This document shows positions 48,376 to 58,200 of a DNA stretch of 64,000 nucleotides, piece by piece. The stretch spans positions 480,501 through 544,500 of the forward strand of contig NZ_AP014583.1 in NCBI RefSeq assembly GCF_000828715.1, in the 5' to 3' direction. This stretch comes from Winogradskyella sp. PG-2. GTDB taxonomy: Bacteria > Bacteroidota > Bacteroidia > Flavobacteriales > Flavobacteriaceae. The notes beneath the pieces are model-generated. The model worked only from the letters and a program-made list of their open reading frames with translations. It had not been told where the DNA came from and made no database searches. The translations under genes were made by a program, and so were the position numbers. The stretch's first letter is position 1, and each line of letters starts with the position of its first letter.

Positions 48376-50683
48376 ACGATTACGAAGTTTAGTTTTCTAT
48401 ATTCTAATTATTGCCTTTTGTAACCTAACTTTTAGTCAGAACCAAGAGGAAAAACAACCAATTGCCCAAATTTTAAGTCAATTAGAAACTCGTTATAATA
48501 TTAAGTTTTCTTTTGAGACTAAAACCATTGAGAATATTTCCATTGCACCATTATACCCGGAGTTGTCCTTGGAACAAGCTCTCAATCAATTGAAACTTGT
48601 GACTCAACTTAATTTTGAAGTTTTAAGCGATCGTTTTATAACGATTACTCCAAAGCAAATATCCAATACTAGTGACACAATTCAACAACTTGAAGAAGTC
48701 GTGGTTAACAACTACCTTACAAAAGGAATTTCTAAAACGAACAACGGAACTATTGAAGTTAACACGAAAACATTCAATATTTTACCAGGACTAATTGAAC
48801 CAGATGTTCTACAGATTGTACAAAACTTACCAGGTATTACTAGTGTAGATGAACGTATTTCTAATATTAATGTTAGAGGAGGTACTAATGATCAAAATCT
48901 AATTCTATATGAAGGCATAAGAATGTACCAAACTGGTCATTTCTTTGGGTTAATTTCTGCCTTTAATCCTTATTTATCTGAAAATATTAGTGCTTCAAAA
49001 AATGGCACAAGTGCTAAGTACGGAAACGGCGTCTCTAGCACTATATCAATAAAACATCAAGATGATTTAGATCAAAAATTTAATGCAGGAATAGGTGGTA
49101 ATCTTTTAAGTACAGATGGTTTTACTAAAATCCCATTATCACCAAAAACAGAATTACAATTGTCTGCCAGACGTTCGTATACAGATATCCTGGCTTCAAC
49201 TACATACGACTCATATTTTGATCGTATTTTCAATGATTCAGAATTAAATGCATCAAACAATATTAATACGCAATTGTCTTTAGATGAACGCTTTTTATTT
49301 TACGATTTTAACGCTAAATTTTTATACGATATAGATAAAACATCAAAGCTACGTATCAATCTTCTTAATATTTATAATAATTTAGATTACAATCAGGTAT
49401 TTGTTAATTCAGATAACAATTTTCAATCTACAAGAAGTGATTTAAAACAAGTGAGCTATGGAATAAGTAGCACCTATTCTAAGTTATGGAACAATAAGGT
49501 TAATACTGCAGTTCAAGTTTATTATTCTAACTACGACTTAGATGCGGAGAATAATAATATTACCAATTTTCAACGTCTAATTCAGGAAAATAAAGTTGAA
49601 GATTATGGTATTAGGCTAGATATTTCTAATGTGTTTAGCGATAATGCTAAATTCAACGGAGGTTATCAATTTAATGAAGTTGGTGTTACCAATATTGAAG
49701 ATGTTATTAACCCTGATTTTACAAGTTTAATAAAAGAAATAATAAGAACTCATGCCATTTTTGGTGAAATTGAATGGTACTCAAATACACGAAACACATA
49801 TATTAGGTTTGGGTCTAGAATTAATTATTTTGGAAAACTAGCAGAGTTTTTAATAGAGCCAAGATTTACTATCAATCAAAAATTTTGGGACCATTTTAGG
49901 CTAGAGATTCTAGGAGAACTAAAGAGTCAATCTATTATACAAATCATTGATTTACAACAAGACTTTTTTGGCATAGAAAAACGACGTTGGCAATTAGCAA
50001 ACGCTGATGATGTTCCTTTGATAACTAGTGAACAAGTTTCTATAGGTTTAAGCTACAACCAAAATAATTTATTAGTGTCTTTAGAAGGATATTATAAAGG
50101 TGTAAATGGTATTACCGCTCGTAGCCAAGGTTTTCAAAATCAGTTTCAATTCACCAATGATATTGGTTCATATACAGTAAAAGGTATTGACTTTTTAATC
50201 AATAAACGCTTTAATAATTTTAGTACATGGTTGAGTTATTCTTTTAGTAAAAATGATTACCAATTTGAGGTTTTAAATAATGGTAATGCTTTTCCTAACA
50301 CATTAGATTTAAGACATGTTGCAAATGCGTCTTTAACTTACAATTTAGATAATTTCAAAGTTGGCTTTGGTGTGAACTGGCATTCTGGAAGACCTTATAC
50401 TAATCCTTCTGACACGCAAACCACAACTAATTCAAATATAGAATATGAGTCGCCCAATAGCTCTAGACTTAATGATTATTTTAGAGCTGATATCTCGGCC
50501 ATCTACAATTTTAAATTTTCTAAAAAAATAAAGGCGGAAGTAGGAGCTTCAATTTGGAATATTTTTAACCAAAAGAACTTTATTAATAGGTATTATACGT
50601 TCGATTCGGATGATTCTATTATTGAAATTGATAATCGCTCGTTAAAATTTACACCAAATTTAAGTTTTAGAATAAGCTTCTAA
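48368..50683 (+). CDS. Signal-transducing TonB-dependent receptor (STN domain)
   Basis: 771 residues from a GTG at 48368, chosen because the signal peptide (SLVFYILIIAFCNLTFSQ) starts there and no nearby ATG fits. Residues about 35-95 form a secretin/TonB N-terminal (STN) domain (IAQILSQLETRYNIKFSFET, ITITP) that contacts the FecR partner. The plug follows (LPGLIEPDVLQIVQNLPGIT, VRGGTNDQNLILYEGIRMYQ), then the barrel ending FRISF. It overlaps fecR by 8 nt. The ligand is unknown. No SusD-like gene is nearby, so a siderophore, peptide or small glycan are all possible. Confidence 0.92.
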   Translation: MNKRLRSLVFYILIIAFCNLTFSQNQEEKQPIAQILSQLETRYNIKFSFETKTIENISIAPLYPELSLEQALNQLKLVTQLNFEVLSDRFITITPKQISNTSDTIQQLEEVVVNNYLTKGISKTNNGTIEVNTKTFNILPGLIEPDVLQIVQNLPGITSVDERISNINVRGGTNDQNLILYEGIRMYQTGHFFGLISAFNPYLSENISASKNGTSAKYGNGVSSTISIKHQDDLDQKFNAGIGGNLLSTDGFTKIPLSPKTELQLSARRSYTDILASTTYDSYFDRIFNDSELNASNNINTQLSLDERFLFYDFNAKFLYDIDKTSKLRINLLNIYNNLDYNQVFVNSDNNFQSTRSDLKQVSYGISSTYSKLWNNKVNTAVQVYYSNYDLDAENNNITNFQRLIQENKVEDYGIRLDISNVFSDNAKFNGGYQFNEVGVTNIEDVINPDFTSLIKEIIRTHAIFGEIEWYSNTRNTYIRFGSRINYFGKLAEFLIEPRFTINQKFWDHFRLEILGELKSQSIIQIIDLQQDFFGIEKRRWQLANADDVPLITSEQVSIGLSYNQNNLLVSLEGYYKGVNGITARSQGFQNQFQFTNDIGSYTVKGIDFLINKRFNNFSTWLSYSFSKNDYQFEVLNNGNAFPNTLDLRHVANASLTYNLDNFKVGFGVNWHSGRPYTNPSDTQTTTNSNIEYESPNSSRLNDYFRADISAIYNFKFSKKIKAEVGASIWNIFNQKNFINRYYTFDSDDSIIEIDNRSLKFTPNLSFRISF

Positions 50684-50730
50684 TCCAAAGATTTATTGTT
50701 TCATTGTAATGTTTTAAACATAAAGTAATA

Positions 50731-51276
50731 ATGACAGAACAAAAGCTATATAAACTCAGGTTTCCGATCGGAGAATTTGAAAAACCTAATACGATTTCCT
50801 CACAACAAATTAAACAATGGATTAATGATATTGAAAATTTACCAAAGGCAATAGAAGCTGTAACAAATAACCTAAGTGAAGAGGAACTTAATTATAAATA
50901 CAGGCCAGAAGGTTGGACAATTAAACAGGTAGTGCACCATTGTGCTGATAGTCATATTAACAGTATTATTAGATTTAAGTTGGCATTAACTGAAGACACT
51001 CCAACTATTAGGCCTTATTTTGAAGATCGTTTTGCTCAACTAATTGACTATTCAGAACCTATTGATATTCCGCTTTCCATTTTAAAAGGCATACACAAAA
51101 AGCTAGGTATACTTTTAAAGAATTTTGACCAAAAGGATTTAAAACGCGAATTTGTTCATCCTGAACATGGTAAACATTTTTCCCTAGAAGAAACTATTGG
51201 CACATATGCATGGCATAGCAATCATCATTTAGCGCATATTAAACAAGCCTTAAAATACAAGGGAAGTTTTAATTAA
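50731..51276 (+). CDS. DinB/YfiT-type metal-dependent transferase
   Basis: 181 residues, a DinB-fold four-helix protein close to Bacillus YfiT/BstA (bacillithiol-transferase-like). The N-terminal LRFPIGEFEKPNTISSQQI is characteristic, and the metal-binding His set lies in VVHHCADSH (69-75) and WHSNHHLAHI (161-169). Members conjugate thiols to electrophiles or act on other small molecules; the physiological thiol in Flavobacteriaceae may differ. It lies 47 nt after the TonB receptor, possibly by read-through only, and ends at a shared hairpin. Confidence 0.85.
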   Translation: MTEQKLYKLRFPIGEFEKPNTISSQQIKQWINDIENLPKAIEAVTNNLSEEELNYKYRPEGWTIKQVVHHCADSHINSIIRFKLALTEDTPTIRPYFEDRFAQLIDYSEPIDIPLSILKGIHKKLGILLKNFDQKDLKREFVHPEHGKHFSLEETIGTYAWHSNHHLAHIKQALKYKGSFN

Positions 51277-51281
51277 AAAAA

Positions 51282-51319
51282 CTAAATCCTTATTTGTAAC
51301 ATAACAAATAAGGATTTAG
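51282..51319. terminator. Terminator between convergent genes
   Basis: A perfect 16-bp stem (51282-51297 with 51304-51319) and 6-nt loop. The minus strand follows it with a run of seven T, so it mainly ends the leftward gene at 51350; the rightward side has a weaker tail. Confidence 0.8.
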
Positions 51320-51349
51320 AATATAACGGTTCTACTTAATTAAAAGTCA

Positions 51350-52654
51350 TTAGGGTTTACCGTTTTCTAGGTTTGCTTTTTCTCTTTGCTTCTGCTTTTC
51401 AATACTCTTCCTTATCTTATTTATAGCAGATTCTATAGATTTATCAGGCTCAATCAAATTGTATTCTCCCCAAAAATTTGGATCTGAAAATCCTGAAATT
51501 GCATCCGTAATAATTACAGATGGTCTAAGTCTATCTCTATTTCTAATGGTCTTATCCGCTCCATTAATCTCCCAATCCGTTACTGCCATCTCACTAGTTA
51601 ATGTGTAGACTTTATTAAATAATTCACGCTTTTTATTTATTTTAAATTTCAAACTTAAGTTAGAATAGCTGTAATACCATTTTCCACCTTTAGCTTTGTA
51701 GTCAACTCTATAATTTGCATCTAATGGATATACCACAATACTACTCGGTTTCTTTTTAACTAACAGGTTCTTTGTCTTATTCTTATTGCTAACATCTAGA
51801 GCATATTTAGCACTAACTAGGGCTAACGATTCCACGTCTATAAACAACTTTCCGATGTAATTAATATTTAAACCATTATTCTTAGGACTAAAATTTACCA
51901 CATAAACATTTCTATTATTTATGGTTGAAGGCTCATCAAAAGAAAAATTGTAACTTCTTATGGTCTCATCGGTAAAAATATATTCTGGATATTTCATAAT
52001 ATCAAGAAAAATGGTAGAAAATGGACCACCTTGAAGTTTTACTGATACTGTATCTAAACGTTTATAATCTGTACTTTTTCTTGCTTTACCTAATTGTATA
52101 GCATCTCTTTGTGAACTTGTAGATGGTTGTTTTAAAATATTAACAACCGCTTCTGTTAAGGACACATTTCTATTACGTCGCTTAATGGTTTCTCTATAAA
52201 AAGCGGTCATATAAACAGACTCTTTTTGAACATTTTTACTTTTTTCAGAAAACACTTTCTTAACTAAATTCTCTGCGTTCTTAAAAGCAGATATACTTAC
52301 AGCCGATAATGCAGTTACTGCCTTATATAGCTTTATTTTATTTTCTTTAGAAGATAATTCAGACAATGGTAAAACCCGAGTATTGTAGCCTAACAAAGAA
52401 ATAACCACTTTAGAATCTAAAAATTTATTAGGCACCTTAATGGTAAATTCACCTTCAGAATTCGCTATGGTACTAATATTAGTTTCATTAATATTAAAAC
52501 TAACTGCTTCTAATGCTCTTTTAGAATCTCCATCAATGACCTTCCCACTATATTCGGTAAAATCATTTTGTGCTAATAAGGTTGTTGAAAAAAGTAGTAC
52601 AAAGAATAGAAAAAAAGTACTAGCCTTTTGTTTAAATATAAATCGTTCCATCAT
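51350..52654 (-). CDS. Carboxypeptidase-regulatory-like domain outer-membrane protein
   Basis: 434 residues with a signal peptide (LFSTTLLAQ). Residues about 36-110 form a carboxypeptidase-D-regulatory-like beta-sandwich (YSGKVIDGDSKRALEAVSFN, INSEGEF-type turn). The rest (about 118-420) resembles the N-terminal half of DUF5686 proteins (VYMTAFYRETIKRRNRNVSL, YVVNFSPKNN, EMAVTDWEING), without a full barrel. It probably sits in the periplasm or at the outer membrane. Function is unknown. Either of two adjacent ATGs (52654 or 52651) may be used. Confidence 0.78.
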   Translation of the reverse strand: MMERFIFKQKASTFFLFFVLLFSTTLLAQNDFTEYSGKVIDGDSKRALEAVSFNINETNISTIANSEGEFTIKVPNKFLDSKVVISLLGYNTRVLPLSELSSKENKIKLYKAVTALSAVSISAFKNAENLVKKVFSEKSKNVQKESVYMTAFYRETIKRRNRNVSLTEAVVNILKQPSTSSQRDAIQLGKARKSTDYKRLDTVSVKLQGGPFSTIFLDIMKYPEYIFTDETIRSYNFSFDEPSTINNRNVYVVNFSPKNNGLNINYIGKLFIDVESLALVSAKYALDVSNKNKTKNLLVKKKPSSIVVYPLDANYRVDYKAKGGKWYYSYSNLSLKFKINKKRELFNKVYTLTSEMAVTDWEINGADKTIRNRDRLRPSVIITDAISGFSDPNFWGEYNLIEPDKSIESAINKIRKSIEKQKQREKANLENGKP

Positions 52655-52785
52655 TACCTATTTAAGATTAAACTACAGTAGGAATTAAGACCCACACCTA
52701 GTAAAGATAAGGATAAGTGTAAAACTTATCATCCAAAATTTAGTTAAAATTCTAGTGTTGTAAGAGAAGTAATATTAAAATAAAA

Positions 52786-54558
52786 TTACATGCGCTCTGG
52801 TACATCAATCCCTAAAACTCTAAATGCATTTTTAATAGTTTGACTCACAGATTTAGATAAGGCGATTCTAAAGTTCTTCTCTTTATCATTATCAGCTCCA
52901 AGGATAGATACATTTTGATAGAATGAACTAAAATCCTTTACCAAGTCATATGTATAATTAGCAATTAAAGCAGGACTATGTTGAGCTGCTGCATTTTGAA
53001 TTGCTTCTGGAAACAATTCTAACTGTTTAATAAGTTGTTTTTCCTTTTCGTGTAATATCAATTCACTAAGTTCAACTTCTGTACCTTCAGCTTTTCTTAG
53101 AATAGATTGAATTCTAGCATAAGCCATTTGAATATATGGCGCAGCATTCCCTTGAAAATCGATTGATTCTTTTGGATCGAATAAAATTCGTTTTTTAGGA
53201 TCTACTTTTAGGATATAATACTTTAATGCTCCTAAACCTATGGTTTTATAAAGGGCTTTCTTCTCGTCTTCTGAGTAATCTTCAAGTTTACCAAGCTCTT
53301 TAGAAATCTCCTCAGCTGTATCTGCCATTTCTTTAATTAAATCATCTGCATCTACAACAGTTCCTTCTCTACTCTTCATTCTTCCGCTTGGTAAATCCAC
53401 CATTCCATAGCTTAAATGAAATAAGTTTTTCGCCCAATCAAAACCTAGTTTTTTGAGGATTAAGAATAATACTTTAAAATGATAATCTTGCTCATTACCA
53501 ACCGTATAGACCATGCCACCAACATCAGGATAATCTTTAATACGTTGTATGGCTGTACCAATATCTTGAGTCATATAAACAGCTGTACCATCACTACGAA
53601 GTACAATTTTACGATCTAGTCCTTCATCTGTTAAATCACACCATACAGAACCATCAGCATCTTTTTCAAAAACACTTGTTTTTAAGCCTTCGGCAATGAA
53701 TTCTTTTCCTAGTAAATAAGTTTGGCTTTCATAGTAGTATTCATCAAAGTCAACACCAATATTTTTATAGGTTACTTCAAAGCCATCATAAACCCAGCCG
53801 TTCATCTTTTTCCAAAGTGCAACAATAGCTTCATCTCCTGCTTCCCATTTTATGAGCATTTCTTGAGCTTCTAATAATATTGGGGCATTTTTTTTAGCAT
53901 TTTCTTCAGTCTTACCATCTCTAATTAATTCGGCTATCTCTGCTTTATAGGCCTGATCAAACTTTACATAATAATTACCAACCAATTTATCTCCTTTTAA
54001 TGCAGTAGATTCAGGTGTTTCTCCATTTCCAAAACGTTTCCATGCCAACATACTCTTACAAATATGAATACCTCGATCGTTAATGATCTGCGTTTTGTAT
54101 ACTTTTTTTCCAGATGCTTTTAAAATTTCAGCAACACTATAGCCTAACAATACATTTCTTACATGTCCTAAATGCAAAGGCTTGTTAGTGTTTGGTGAAG
54201 AATATTCTACCATTACAGCTTTATCATCCTTTAATTTAGAAAAACCATAATTGGCTTCGTCTTTTATAGAGTAAAAGAAATTGAGATAATAACTATCGCT
54301 AATTTCAATATTTAAAAAACCTTTAACAACATTAAACCCTTTTACTAATTCTACATTATCTAGTAAATACTGACCAATTTGCTCTCCAATCACAGCAGGA
54401 TTACCTTTCACAATACGTAACATCGGAAACACAACAACCGTAATATCTCCAGCAAACTCTTTTCGAGTAGCTTGAAATTCTACAGATTCTAATTCCGACT
54501 GAAACAACGTTTTTATTGCTGCTTTTACATGTAATTCTAAAGTCTCTTGAAGATTCAT
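52786..54558 (-). CDS. argS: Arginyl-tRNA synthetase
   Basis: 590 residues, class I synthetase charging tRNA-Arg in the cytoplasm. It has the N-terminal Arg-specific additional domain, the HIGH-type signature HLGH at residues 129-132 within NTNKPLHLGHVRN, a KMSKS-like GRMKSREGT, and the DALR anticodon-binding domain ending in FRVLGIDVPERM. Length is usual for the family. It is monocistronic, with a -7 box at 54592-54599, divergent from the GH53 gene. Confidence 0.98.
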   Translation of the reverse strand: MNLQETLELHVKAAIKTLFQSELESVEFQATRKEFAGDITVVVFPMLRIVKGNPAVIGEQIGQYLLDNVELVKGFNVVKGFLNIEISDSYYLNFFYSIKDEANYGFSKLKDDKAVMVEYSSPNTNKPLHLGHVRNVLLGYSVAEILKASGKKVYKTQIINDRGIHICKSMLAWKRFGNGETPESTALKGDKLVGNYYVKFDQAYKAEIAELIRDGKTEENAKKNAPILLEAQEMLIKWEAGDEAIVALWKKMNGWVYDGFEVTYKNIGVDFDEYYYESQTYLLGKEFIAEGLKTSVFEKDADGSVWCDLTDEGLDRKIVLRSDGTAVYMTQDIGTAIQRIKDYPDVGGMVYTVGNEQDYHFKVLFLILKKLGFDWAKNLFHLSYGMVDLPSGRMKSREGTVVDADDLIKEMADTAEEISKELGKLEDYSEDEKKALYKTIGLGALKYYILKVDPKKRILFDPKESIDFQGNAAPYIQMAYARIQSILRKAEGTEVELSELILHEKEKQLIKQLELFPEAIQNAAAQHSPALIANYTYDLVKDFSSFYQNVSILGADNDKEKNFRIALSKSVSQTIKNAFRVLGIDVPERM

Positions 54559-54591
54559 TCTCTCTGCTGTTTTCGTATTTTAAAATGCTTG

Positions 54592-54599
54592 CAAAGATA
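54592..54599 (-). promoter_or_regulatory. argS promoter -7 box
   Basis: TATCTTTG on the minus strand is an exact -7 match 33 nt before the ATG at 54558. It lies 23 bp from the opposing box of the GH53 gene, so the two promoters may interfere. Confidence 0.65.
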
Positions 54600-54622
54600 G
54601 AAGTTTTATTAAGAAATATGAT

Positions 54623-54630
54623 TAAATTTG
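54623..54630 (+). promoter_or_regulatory. GH53 gene promoter -7 box
   Basis: TAAATTTG is an exact -7 match, 23 nt before the ATG at 54654. Divergent from the argS box at 54592-54599. Confidence 0.55.
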
Positions 54631-54653
54631 GACAAGAACAGAATGGTTAATAA

Positions 54654-55778
54654 ATGAAATTAGCAACTAAAATAATTTTAGCTCTAGTCTTAATTGTGTC
54701 TTGCACAGATTCTGAAAGTAATAACGATGGTCAAATTAATGAATCGATATTCTATAAAGGCATGGATTTATCGTTTCAAAGCGAATTAGAAGATTATAAT
54801 ATAGACTATAAAGATTCTGATGGTAATTCTGTAGAACTTCTTGATTTTGTAAAATCTAAAGGCACCAATTTAGTACGATTAAAGTTATGGCACACACCTC
54901 AGAATGGTGAAAATGGTTTATCAGATATAAAAGCTTATGCGCAACGTGTAAAAGAAAAAAGAATGGGCTTTTTACTCAACTTGCATTATAGTGATTATTG
55001 GGCTGATCCTGGCACACAAACACCACCTCTAGCATGGCAAAACATGACAATAGATGAGGTAAAAGTAGAGATCTATAATTACACAAAAGATGTGGTTCTG
55101 CAATTACAAACTCAGAATACAATGCCCGAAATTATTCAGATTGGAAACGAAACTGATAGTGGTTTTTTATGGAATTATGGTAAAGTATGGAATGAGTTTA
55201 GTGACAATTGGGTTAATTATGCTGGTTTGGTATCTGAAGCTATACGAGCTGTAAGAGAAATTGATACAGCAAATGAATCACAAATTATGCTTCATATTGC
55301 TGGTATACAGACTGCAGTTCCGTTTTTCTCAGAACTACTCCCTTATAATCTCGATTTTGACATTATCGGTTTGTCCTATTACCCGCAATTTCAAACTAAA
55401 GATTTAGACCTAATTACATCAACACTAAATACTGTTGCAACTACTTTTGACCAACCTATTTTAATGGTAGAAGTTGCATATCCTTTTACCTTACTATGGA
55501 ATGATAATCAGAATAATTTTATAGGAAATATCAATCAAATAATCCCAGAGTTTGCACCAACTCCTCAAGGTCAAAAAGCCTATTTTGAATGGTTAATCAC
55601 AACTATAAAAAATATACCAAATAATAAAGGTATTGGATTCTGTTATTGGGCACCAGATTGGGTGGCCTTTTCTGGAAATGAAAATACATCTACAAATGGT
55701 ACATCTTGGGAGAATCAGTGCCTTTTCGATTTTGATTTAAAAGCCTTACCAGCTTTAGATTCATTTTACGATAACTAA
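54654..55778 (+). CDS. GH53 endo-beta-1,4-galactanase, lipoprotein
   Basis: 374 residues with lipobox IVSCTDS (Cys17). The GH53 barrel shows FYKGMDLSFQSELE, VRLKLWHTPQNGENGL, LLNLHYSDYWADPG, the acid/base Glu166 in IQIGNETDSG and the nucleophile Glu273 in MVEVAYPF. It cleaves beta-1,4-galactan, as in arabinogalactan of pectin or algal polymers. It is an isolated gene, not in a SusCD polysaccharide locus, so it may work on imported or surface-bound oligomers. The start follows the promoter box directly. Confidence 0.92.
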   Translation: MKLATKIILALVLIVSCTDSESNNDGQINESIFYKGMDLSFQSELEDYNIDYKDSDGNSVELLDFVKSKGTNLVRLKLWHTPQNGENGLSDIKAYAQRVKEKRMGFLLNLHYSDYWADPGTQTPPLAWQNMTIDEVKVEIYNYTKDVVLQLQTQNTMPEIIQIGNETDSGFLWNYGKVWNEFSDNWVNYAGLVSEAIRAVREIDTANESQIMLHIAGIQTAVPFFSELLPYNLDFDIIGLSYYPQFQTKDLDLITSTLNTVATTFDQPILMVEVAYPFTLLWNDNQNNFIGNINQIIPEFAPTPQGQKAYFEWLITTIKNIPNNKGIGFCYWAPDWVAFSGNENTSTNGTSWENQCLFDFDLKALPALDSFYDN

Positions 55779-56107
55779 TTGATTTTTAGACTAATAAAAA
55801 AGTAATGCATTTCATCGATGATTAGGTAGTTCTACTATGTTTTTTGCCGTTTATCGGTTCGTCGATTTTTTTTAAAATTTGAGTTGTCACTTCATCTAAT
55901 TTATTGGTATTAAATCCTATTAATTAGTGTATTCAAGGACATTATGGCATTTTTGAGTAGCTATTAATCAATGTCCCAATCATTAATGGAGCTTAATAAT
56001 CAAACATTAACTAGATTGTTTCTGTTTTGTGTTAACGTACTTTTTTCATCCCTCTATAAAAGTTTTTCGCACCAAAACAGTGCAATTCATTTTAACGTCA
56101 TTCGAAG
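55779..56107. other. Gene-free 329-bp gap before an orphan histidine kinase
   Basis: No coding frame. A 10-bp palindrome TCATCGATGA lies at 55812-55821. A relatively GC-rich patch near 55845-55870 (TTTGCCGTTTATCGG, then TTCGTCGA) stands out from the AT-rich surroundings and contains the mini-hairpin CCG-TTTAT-CGG. It could be a regulator site or a long 5' leader of the kinase gene. No exact -7 box was found. Confidence 0.35.
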
Positions 56108-58162
56108 ATGAAGCAGTTACTGACATTAGCTGTTTGTCTATCGTCGTTATTTATTTTTTCACAGAATGAAAGAATAGATGATTTGACTGTACAATTGACA
56201 TTCCAGAATCAAGATTCTACAAAAGTGGATATGTCGCTAATGCTCATTAACGAACTTTACGCAATCAAGGACTATAAGATGGCTCTGCGTTATGTTAACC
56301 TTACTACTAAACTTTCAGAAAAATTAAATTACACAAAAGGGCTTGCGGAAAGTAGTTATTTTAGAGCCTTAATATATACAAAACGTAATGATTACTTTAA
56401 TGCAATAGATAACTATAACAGGTCTAAAAAATATTATCTGCAACTTAATGATACTTTAGGCGTTGCAAAAGTGAGTAACAGTATTGGTCTTCTAGAAATA
56501 AAGCGTGGTAATTATACAATAGGATTACAAAACTCATTGTCTGCCATTGATATTTTTGAAAAACAAGATCTTAATAATGAATTAAGCTCTGCGTACAACA
56601 ATCTTGCTGAAGCCTATTTTAAAACTAATCAAATTGATAAGGCAATTGAATTTAACTTTAAGGCCCTAGCAGTAAGGCAGCAAATAAATGATACTAATGG
56701 CATAAATGAATCTACTAAAAATATTGCTGATTTATATTCCATCAGAAAAGAACATCGAAAAGCTATTGAATATTACGAAAAAGTCTTAGAGCTTATAAAT
56801 CCTGATACGGATAAAGATTTGCGCGGTGAAATATTACCAAAATTAGGTAGTGAGTATTTAGAGTTTAATGAGTATGATAAAGCATCTATGTATTTATCGG
56901 AAGGTTTAAAGTATAATAGAAACCAAGGTAATGACGAAGGGCTTTTAAGAGCATTAAATGCTAATGGCAATTTAAATCTTCAAAAGCGCAAAGTAAAATT
57001 AGCAGAGTTACAATTAAATGAAGCATATGTTATTGCACAAAAAATTGATAATAAAGCAGAGCTTCTTAAGAACTACAAACTCCATATTGCTTTAGATTCT
57101 ACACGTGGTTATTTTCAAAATGCTTTCTTTTGGCAAAACAAATATTACGATTTAAAAGACTTAATCGCAAAAGAAGAACAGCCTATATTTTCAACTGATA
57201 TTGAACCTGTAGATTTAAATGAAGGTAAAAATACCATCATAGATGATCTCAATACTGATGATAACAGAACTAATGGCAAAGCATCTTGGTTTAACAACCC
57301 ACTTATATTGTACGGAGCCATTGCTGCATTAGCAATTTTATTAACACTTTTATTGGTAAATTGGTTAAAAACAAAAAAACACAAAGACACCATAGTCGAG
57401 CAAAACAATAAACTAGCTCAAGAGCAAAACTTGAATAAAAAGCTTACAGAACAAACACTTCATTTAGAAGAGGAAATTGAAGTAAAAGACAAACTATTCT
57501 CTATAGTTTCTCATGACTTAAAAGATTCTATTTCTTCAATAAAAGCCTTTTTAGATTTATTAAAAGAAGATAGTATTACTAAAGAAGAGTTTAGAGAATT
57601 GATACCTGAATTAAGTGAAAATGCAAACAATGCCTCATCTCTTTTATTTAATTTATTAAACTGGTCTAAATCTCAGATGCAGAATTTAGAACCTAAACCA
57701 GAGTTGTTTAATATACAAGAAGTGTTTCACAATAAAATGGCACTAGTTGAACAGAAGGTTGAAGATAAACGCATTGTACTTATTGATGAGTCACAGCGCG
57801 ATTTTATATATGCTGACAAAAGCATGGTAGAGATTGTAATTCAAAATTTAATCACAAATGCCGTTAAATTTAGTAGAACTGGTGATGTTATCACGGTTTC
57901 TAACCAAGATTTTAATGGTAAAGCCTTAATCTGTGTTGAAGATACTGGTGTAGGCATTTCTAGAGAGAATATCGATAAACTTTTTAATGCCAACAAAAAC
58001 TTCACTACTGTAGGTACTAAAAATGAAAAAGGAACTGGTTTGGGCTTATCAATTGCTAAAGACCTTGTAGAACTAAATAGTGGTAAGATTTGGGTAGAAA
58101 GCACTCAAAATGTTGGTAGTAAATTCTTTATTGAATTGCCAAAAGTTGCACCACAAGCCTAA
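56108..58162 (+). CDS. TPR-containing HisKA sensor histidine kinase (orphan)
   Basis: 684 residues: signal peptide (LSSLFIFSQ), periplasmic TPR repeats (about 25-350; NLAEAYFKTNQIDKAIEFNF), a linker, one TM at about 398-417 (LYGAIAALAILLTLLLVNWL), a coiled coil, HisKA box with His469 (FSIVSHDLKDSISSIKAFL) and HATPase_c (VIQNLITNAVKFSRTGD, VEDTGVGISRENI, GTGLGLSIAKDLV). No receiver domain or response-regulator gene is adjacent, so the partner is elsewhere. The CpcT-like gene follows after 38 nt. Confidence 0.92.
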   Translation: MKQLLTLAVCLSSLFIFSQNERIDDLTVQLTFQNQDSTKVDMSLMLINELYAIKDYKMALRYVNLTTKLSEKLNYTKGLAESSYFRALIYTKRNDYFNAIDNYNRSKKYYLQLNDTLGVAKVSNSIGLLEIKRGNYTIGLQNSLSAIDIFEKQDLNNELSSAYNNLAEAYFKTNQIDKAIEFNFKALAVRQQINDTNGINESTKNIADLYSIRKEHRKAIEYYEKVLELINPDTDKDLRGEILPKLGSEYLEFNEYDKASMYLSEGLKYNRNQGNDEGLLRALNANGNLNLQKRKVKLAELQLNEAYVIAQKIDNKAELLKNYKLHIALDSTRGYFQNAFFWQNKYYDLKDLIAKEEQPIFSTDIEPVDLNEGKNTIIDDLNTDDNRTNGKASWFNNPLILYGAIAALAILLTLLLVNWLKTKKHKDTIVEQNNKLAQEQNLNKKLTEQTLHLEEEIEVKDKLFSIVSHDLKDSISSIKAFLDLLKEDSITKEEFRELIPELSENANNASSLLFNLLNWSKSQMQNLEPKPELFNIQEVFHNKMALVEQKVEDKRIVLIDESQRDFIYADKSMVEIVIQNLITNAVKFSRTGDVITVSNQDFNGKALICVEDTGVGISRENIDKLFNANKNFTTVGTKNEKGTGLGLSIAKDLVELNSGKIWVESTQNVGSKFFIELPKVAPQA

Positions 58163-58200
58163 TTTATTTTATCTATATTTATCTCATAAAATATAGGTTT

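Noticed and set aside
52706..52732. Possible terminator hairpin GATAAGT/ACTTATC upstream of the 51350-52654 gene
   Set aside because: There is no T run on either strand and the stem is short and AT-rich.
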